From an uncultured Opitutia bacterium (GTDB taxonomy: Bacteria; Verrucomicrobiota; Verrucomicrobiia; Opitutales; UBA953), in the NCBI GenBank assembly GCA_903829855.1, contig CAIKRN010000169.1, positions 1-7,859 of the forward strand: a DNA stretch of 7,859 nt, written 5' to 3'. Position 1 is the first letter of the stretch. Each line of letters starts with the position of its first letter. Positions 5,261 to 7,859 of the stretch are shown one piece after another. The notes below the pieces were generated by a model. The model did no database searches. It worked only from the letters and a program-made list of their open reading frames with translations, and had not been told where the DNA came from. The translations under genes and the position numbers were made by a program.

Positions 5261-6154
5261 GTGGCCAATCCCCCAGAAAAACGTGCTTATTCCTCACCCG
5301 AGGAAGCCGCCCGCATTTATTTGCTCCCTAATTTATTCACGGCGGGAAACATGCTGTGTGGCTTCTTGGCCATTAAAAACTGCATTGAGGCCCGCTTTAC
5401 AACACTCACGCCCGAAGGTCGGGCGGAACACTATATTTGGGCGGTTTGGTTTATTCTTTTTGCCTGTGTTTGTGATCTTTTTGACGGCCGGGTAGCCCGC
5501 GCGACCAATCGTGAATCCCTGTTCGGTGCGGAGTTTGATTCAATCGCCGACACGGTTTCTTTCGGCGTCGCCCCCGCCCTTATGGCGTGCTTCCTCGTCA
5601 TCAAGCCAGAGGCGACCGACAATGTTCAATTGGTCACCTGGCTGCTCGCATTTATCTATCTTCTTTGTGCCGGAGTTCGGCTGGCACGCTTTAACGTACT
5701 CACCAACCCGTTGGTGCCTGGAAACGAGAAACGCGCCGCCGGGGGTGACTTCGTAGGCCTACCATCCCCCGCCGCTGCGGGGATGATTGCTTCCCTGGTC
5801 CTCGTGTTATCAAAGGTGATGCGGTCCGCCGATCAAAAGGATCCATTTGAGCAGGCCGTCCAGGCTTGGTCCTGGAGCCTCTTGCCACTGATGCTGGTCA
5901 TCTCCTACCTCATGATTAGCAATGTCCGCTTCCCGAGCTTCAAGAAGCTGGATTGGACCGCCCGGGCCCGGACTCGGGTCTTCATTCTCATTATCATCAC
6001 GGCGGCTTTGGTATTTCGGTTCCCAGAGTATTCATTCCCGGCGCTATTTTTGGGTTACATCGGTTGGAGTCTTTTCCGGCACGCTTTCCTGCTTAAAAAG
6101 AGCGAGATGGACCCAGCTCCAGAAGACGATGATGAGCCGGTGTCCAAGGTGTGA
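5261..6154 (+). CDS. pssA: CDP-alcohol phosphatidyltransferase, probable CDP-diacylglycerol-serine O-phosphatidyltransferase
   Basis: A membrane enzyme joining CDP-diacylglycerol and, most likely, L-serine to make phosphatidylserine, the precursor of phosphatidylethanolamine. The full CDP-OH-P signature is present: DLFDGRVAR (72-80), then G89, D93 and D97 in GAEFDSIAD, numbered from the GTG at 5261. The N-terminal LLPNLFTAGNMLCGF (21-35) is typical of the integral membrane PssA type. About six to eight hydrophobic segments follow, and the tail is acidic (PAPEDDDEPVSKV). Length is 297 residues. The GTG lies 2 nt after the RelE-fold stop. A TTG at 5228 inside that gene has AAGGCGG upstream and would add 11 residues, so the start is uncertain. 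Serine is inferred from overall resemblance; PgsA or archaetidylserine-type substrates are less likely. It is probably the last gene of the DUF5069-phosphatase-RelE operon. Confidence 0.9.
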   Translation: MANPPEKRAYSSPEEAARIYLLPNLFTAGNMLCGFLAIKNCIEARFTTLTPEGRAEHYIWAVWFILFACVCDLFDGRVARATNRESLFGAEFDSIADTVSFGVAPALMACFLVIKPEATDNVQLVTWLLAFIYLLCAGVRLARFNVLTNPLVPGNEKRAAGGDFVGLPSPAAAGMIASLVLVLSKVMRSADQKDPFEQAVQAWSWSLLPLMLVISYLMISNVRFPSFKKLDWTARARTRVFILIIITAALVFRFPEYSFPALFLGYIGWSLFRHAFLLKKSEMDPAPEDDDEPVSKV

Positions 6155-6187
6155 ATACCGCGTGAGTAAAGGGTGTTCCTGGGATAG

Positions 6188-6213
6188 TGTGAACAAGCAG
6201 GGAGTTGTTCACG
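6188..6213. repeat. Inverted repeat of two DnaA-box-like 9-mers
   Basis: GTGAACAA (6189-6196) and TTGTTCAC (6205-6212) are perfect complements with an 8-nt spacer. Read outward as 9-mers they are TTGTTCACA (minus strand, 6196-6188) and TTGTTCACG (plus strand, 6205-6213). They match the loose consensus TTNTNCACA in nine and eight positions, and the form TTGTNCACA is known from GC-rich bacteria. Location just upstream of dnaN makes DnaA binding plausible. A plain operator for another dimeric regulator, or a weak hairpin after pssA, is equally possible. Confidence 0.35.
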
Positions 6214-6292
6214 GTCTCGGCACACAGGCTGACCAATCGCATGTGTCCAGTCCGCCAAGGTCTTGTGTATCTATGTACGGGATTCCGAGACC
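6213..6292. repeat. Long-range inverted repeat GGTCTCGG/CCGAGACC
   Basis: GGTCTCGG (6213-6220) and CCGAGACC (6285-6292) are perfect complements 64 nt apart. Between them ACACA (6223-6227) and TGTGT can pair as an inner stem. The layout could close a folded RNA of about 80 nt, such as a small RNA or the dnaN leader, or could be chance. It does not match SRP RNA, 6S RNA, tmRNA or a riboswitch that I recognise. Confidence 0.3.
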
Positions 6293-6307
6293 TACTAGTA
6301 CTACTGG

Positions 6308-6333
6308 TATTTATATATGAAGGGTAATTAAGA
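6308..6333. promoter_or_regulatory. AT-rich patch upstream of dnaN, possible promoter -10 area
   Basis: TATTTATATATGA and GGTAATTAAGAA give an AT-rich run in an otherwise GC-rich neighbourhood, 72-97 nt before the dnaN ATG. TATATA or TAATTA could serve as a -10, but no good -35 sits 16-18 bp upstream. Together with the DnaA-box-like pair it could also be an easily melted segment. Function is inferred only from composition and position. Confidence 0.25.
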
Positions 6334-6404
6334 ACACAGCGGAGGGGATTGTGGGTATTGCGTAGTTGCCTCACCCCCTGACCTCCCTCAATTCTTTGGT
6401 CATC

Positions 6405-7532
6405 ATGAAGTTCAAGGTTAACCGGAATCATTTCTTCAACGGTCTTTCCAGCGTCACCAACGTGGTGGGAAATCGCGCAACGATGCCCATCCTGCAAAAC
6501 GTGCTAATCGAGGCGGAAGGTGATACCATCACCTTAACGACCACCAACTTAGATCTCGGCATTTGCTGTCGCATCAAAGCTTCGGTCAGTTCACCCGGAC
6601 GCATCACCCTCCCCGTTAAAAAACTGGTTCCCATCATCCGGGCCCTGTCGAGCAGCGATACAATCGTGGAACTCACCGGCAAAGACCGTGTAAAAATTAC
6701 TTCGGGAAGTTCAGTTTTCCAAATCGCCGGCCTACCCGCCGATCAATTTCCGCCCATTTCCAATTTCGCTGGTCAACCGACAATCTCGATTAACCAGGAT
6801 GACCTCGGAGACATGCTGCGCAAAGTCAGCTATGCACAATCCTCCGACGAGAATCGCTACATCCTCAACGGCGTATTCTTTGAATTTGCGGAAGGCAAAT
6901 TAACTGTGGTTGCCACCGATGGCCGCCGCCTCGCGAAATGTGAACGTAAACTCGAAGGCTCGGACAAAACGTTAGCGATTATTCTGCCGGCCCGCACCAT
7001 CATTGAGCTCATGCGCTTGCTTAAAGCGGGCGGCGTCGCCCACGTTTCGCATAACGAACGCCAGGTTGGCTTCACGATTGATATCCCGAAAAACGAAGAA
7101 GGACTTGTGGATCGGATTCAATTAGTCTCGAAAGTCGTCGAAGGGAATTATCCTAACTACCGCCAGGTGATTCCGAAGGACGCCGGCTTCAAGGTTCGCC
7201 TCGAGCGCGAAAAGATTCTCGAAAGTGTTAACCGCGCCGCCCTGATGACGGACGACCGCAACAACACGATTCGGATGAGCGTGTCCAAGAAGACCCAGAA
7301 CCTTGAAATTTCCGCGAAGTCCGATAGCGGCGAAGCGCATGAGCCGATCGCCATCAAATACGACGGCCCAGATGTGAACATCGCTTTCAACCCGCAGTAC
7401 ATCACGGACCCATTGAAGGCCCTCACCGAAGACGAAATCGACTTTGAATTCAAAGACGACATGTCCCCGGGCGTCATCCGCGGGTTGAAGGATGATTTCC
7501 TCTGCGTCGTGATGCCGCAGCGGATTTCCTAG
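6405..7532 (+). CDS. dnaN: DNA polymerase III beta subunit (sliding clamp)
   Basis: A 375-residue clamp subunit, close to the family norm of about 366-380. It dimerises into a ring around DNA and tethers the replicative polymerase and other repair and replication factors. The start MKFKVNRNHFFNGL matches the conserved beta-clamp opening, so the ATG at 6405 is chosen over the TTG at 6366, which would add 13 unlike residues directly after an in-frame stop. Conserved blocks follow: ATMPILQNVLIEA (26-38), LTTTNLDLGICCRI (43-56), VVATDGRRLAKCE (about 168-180), NYPNYRQVIP, AFNPQYITDPLKAL, and the C-terminal CVVMPQRIS. The latter lines the hydrophobic pocket that binds clamp-interacting peptides. 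There is no evident Shine-Dalgarno. dnaA is not adjacent in this window; the gene upstream is pssA across a 250-bp gap, so dnaN is probably transcribed from its own promoter. Confidence 0.98.
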   Translation: MKFKVNRNHFFNGLSSVTNVVGNRATMPILQNVLIEAEGDTITLTTTNLDLGICCRIKASVSSPGRITLPVKKLVPIIRALSSSDTIVELTGKDRVKITSGSSVFQIAGLPADQFPPISNFAGQPTISINQDDLGDMLRKVSYAQSSDENRYILNGVFFEFAEGKLTVVATDGRRLAKCERKLEGSDKTLAIILPARTIIELMRLLKAGGVAHVSHNERQVGFTIDIPKNEEGLVDRIQLVSKVVEGNYPNYRQVIPKDAGFKVRLEREKILESVNRAALMTDDRNNTIRMSVSKKTQNLEISAKSDSGEAHEPIAIKYDGPDVNIAFNPQYITDPLKALTEDEIDFEFKDDMSPGVIRGLKDDFLCVVMPQRIS

Positions 7533-7550
7533 GCCAACTAGAGGCCGAGG
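7528..7550. terminator. Imperfect hairpin at the convergent dnaN/plsC ends
   Basis: CCTAGGCC (7528-7535) and GGCCGAGG (7543-7550) pair with one A/G mismatch around a 7-nt loop. The structure covers the dnaN stop (7530-7532) and the acyltransferase stop (7538-7540), so it could act on transcripts from both sides. No T-tract follows on either strand, which makes an intrinsic terminator doubtful. With 5 bp between the stops, transcripts from both genes must overlap. Confidence 0.25.
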
Positions 7551-7859
7551 TCGACGTACTCAGGGAGCGCTTTGATGCGCTCCAGGATACGGCGTGAAGC
7601 CTCAATGGAGCGATTGGGGTGATCGCGCCCTGGGTCATATTCCGATGCCAATATCGGCGGACCAAAGCGGAGATGAACCCGTGCCGAGCCAACGGGCAAA
7701 AGACTCCCGCGGGGAAGGACGTCACGCGTGCCCCGAATACGGATGGGGATAACCGGAACGCCAGACTTACAGGCGAGTAAGCCCGCGCCAGCCTTAGGCT
7801 CCATGATGATGCCATCTTGGCTCCGGGTGCCTTCTGGAAAAATTAAGAGCCCGTCACCA
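7538..7859 (-). CDS. PlsC-type 1-acyl-glycerol-3-phosphate acyltransferase, N-terminus beyond the window
   Basis: The C-terminal 106 residues of an acyltransferase whose frame stays open to the right edge. The first visible residues, GDGLLIFPEGTRSQDG, contain the FPEGTRS motif (block III) that binds the glycerol phosphate. KSGVPVIPIRI is block IV, and RFGPPILASEYD is a common later segment. The HX4D catalytic motif would lie upstream, outside the window. This family transfers an acyl chain to lysophosphatidic acid at the inner membrane, giving phosphatidic acid, the source of the CDP-diacylglycerol used by the pssA product. An internal ATG at 7804 is not the start, since motif III lies before it. 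The gene converges on dnaN. PlsC is the likeliest identity, but related lipid-A or ornithine-lipid acyltransferases share these motifs, so no symbol is given. Confidence 0.88.
   Translation of the reverse strand, partial: GDGLLIFPEGTRSQDGIIMEPKAGAGLLACKSGVPVIPIRIRGTRDVLPRGSLLPVGSARVHLRFGPPILASEYDPGRDHPNRSIEASRRILERIKALPEYVDLGL

Larger units (their letters stand above)
6155..6404. other. 250-bp non-coding gap between pssA and dnaN
   Basis: This is the longest gene-free stretch in the window. It carries an inverted repeat with two facing DnaA-box-like 9-mers (6188-6213), a second long-range 8-bp inverted repeat (6213-6220 with 6285-6292), a small palindrome TAGTACTA (6296-6303) and an AT-rich patch (6308-6333). 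It should hold the pssA terminator and the dnaN promoter. However, I see no hairpin plus T-tract, no confident -35/-10 pair, and only a GGAGGGG (6341-6347) too far from dnaN to be its ribosome-binding site. No protein of useful length fits. Confidence 0.6.

Noticed and set aside
5764..5784. Hairpin ATCCCC(C)GC/GCGGGGAT inside pssA
   Set aside because: It has a bulge, no T-tract, and lies in Ala/Pro-rich codons (PSPAAAGM) where such symmetry is common.
6341..6361. Possible sigma-54 -24/-12 promoter upstream of dnaN
   Set aside because: The GC at 6360-6361 has no GG at the required 10-nt spacing, so the invariant elements fail.
6341..6365. GGAGGGG followed by GTG as a short ORF before dnaN
   Set aside because: The GTG at 6351 opens only four codons before TAG, and the purine-rich tract is too close to it, so there is no support for translation.
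6366..6404. TTG-started N-terminal extension of dnaN
   Set aside because: The 13 extra residues do not belong to the clamp fold, and MKFKVNRNHF from 6405 matches the conserved family start.
7157..7477. Minus-strand open frames opposite dnaN
   Set aside because: They are antisense to a certain gene and show no family resemblance.

Overview
The window reads as an ordinary chromosomal housekeeping segment from a moderately GC-rich Gram-negative bacterium. The best guess is Verrucomicrobiota, class Opitutae. That rests on recognition of the proteins (a DUF5069 protein, a lone RelE-fold protein beside a phosphatidylserine synthase, and a HemX-like protein with glutamyl-tRNA reductase), not on a database search. 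Gene density is high, several starts are non-ATG, and Shine-Dalgarno sequences are uneven. I see no insertion sequence, prophage, CRISPR array, tRNA or rRNA.

Bases 1-3844 hold a tightly packed minus-strand operon, read from right to left. It begins with a possible 9-codon leader ORF, then an integral membrane HemX/CcsA-like protein, glutamyl-tRNA reductase (hemA), an NtrC-type sigma-54 response regulator, and a secreted periplasmic-binding-like protein cut by the left edge. Junctions are 4-bp overlaps (ATGA or GTGA) or a 3-nt gap, so translational coupling is likely throughout. The first half commits glutamyl-tRNA to tetrapyrrole synthesis. The second half looks like signalling and solute binding, with no histidine kinase visible in the window.

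A 94-bp divergent region (3845-3938) separates this from a plus-strand operon: a DUF5069 protein, a low-molecular-weight protein tyrosine phosphatase, a RelE/ParE-fold protein with no antitoxin, and a CDP-alcohol phosphatidyltransferase (phosphatidylserine synthase). A 250-bp non-coding gap follows (6155-6404). It holds two inverted repeats, a facing pair of DnaA-box-like 9-mers and an AT-rich patch, and leads into dnaN, the DNA polymerase III beta clamp. A PlsC-type acyltransferase on the minus strand converges on dnaN with only 5 bp between the stop codons and runs off the right edge.

No clear novel system is present. The best leads are the candidate leader peptide coupled to the HemX-like gene, a terminator-like hairpin with a T-tract inside that gene, a HemA that lacks most of the usual C-terminal dimerisation domain, the orphan RelE-fold gene in a lipid/phosphatase operon, and the structured gap before dnaN.
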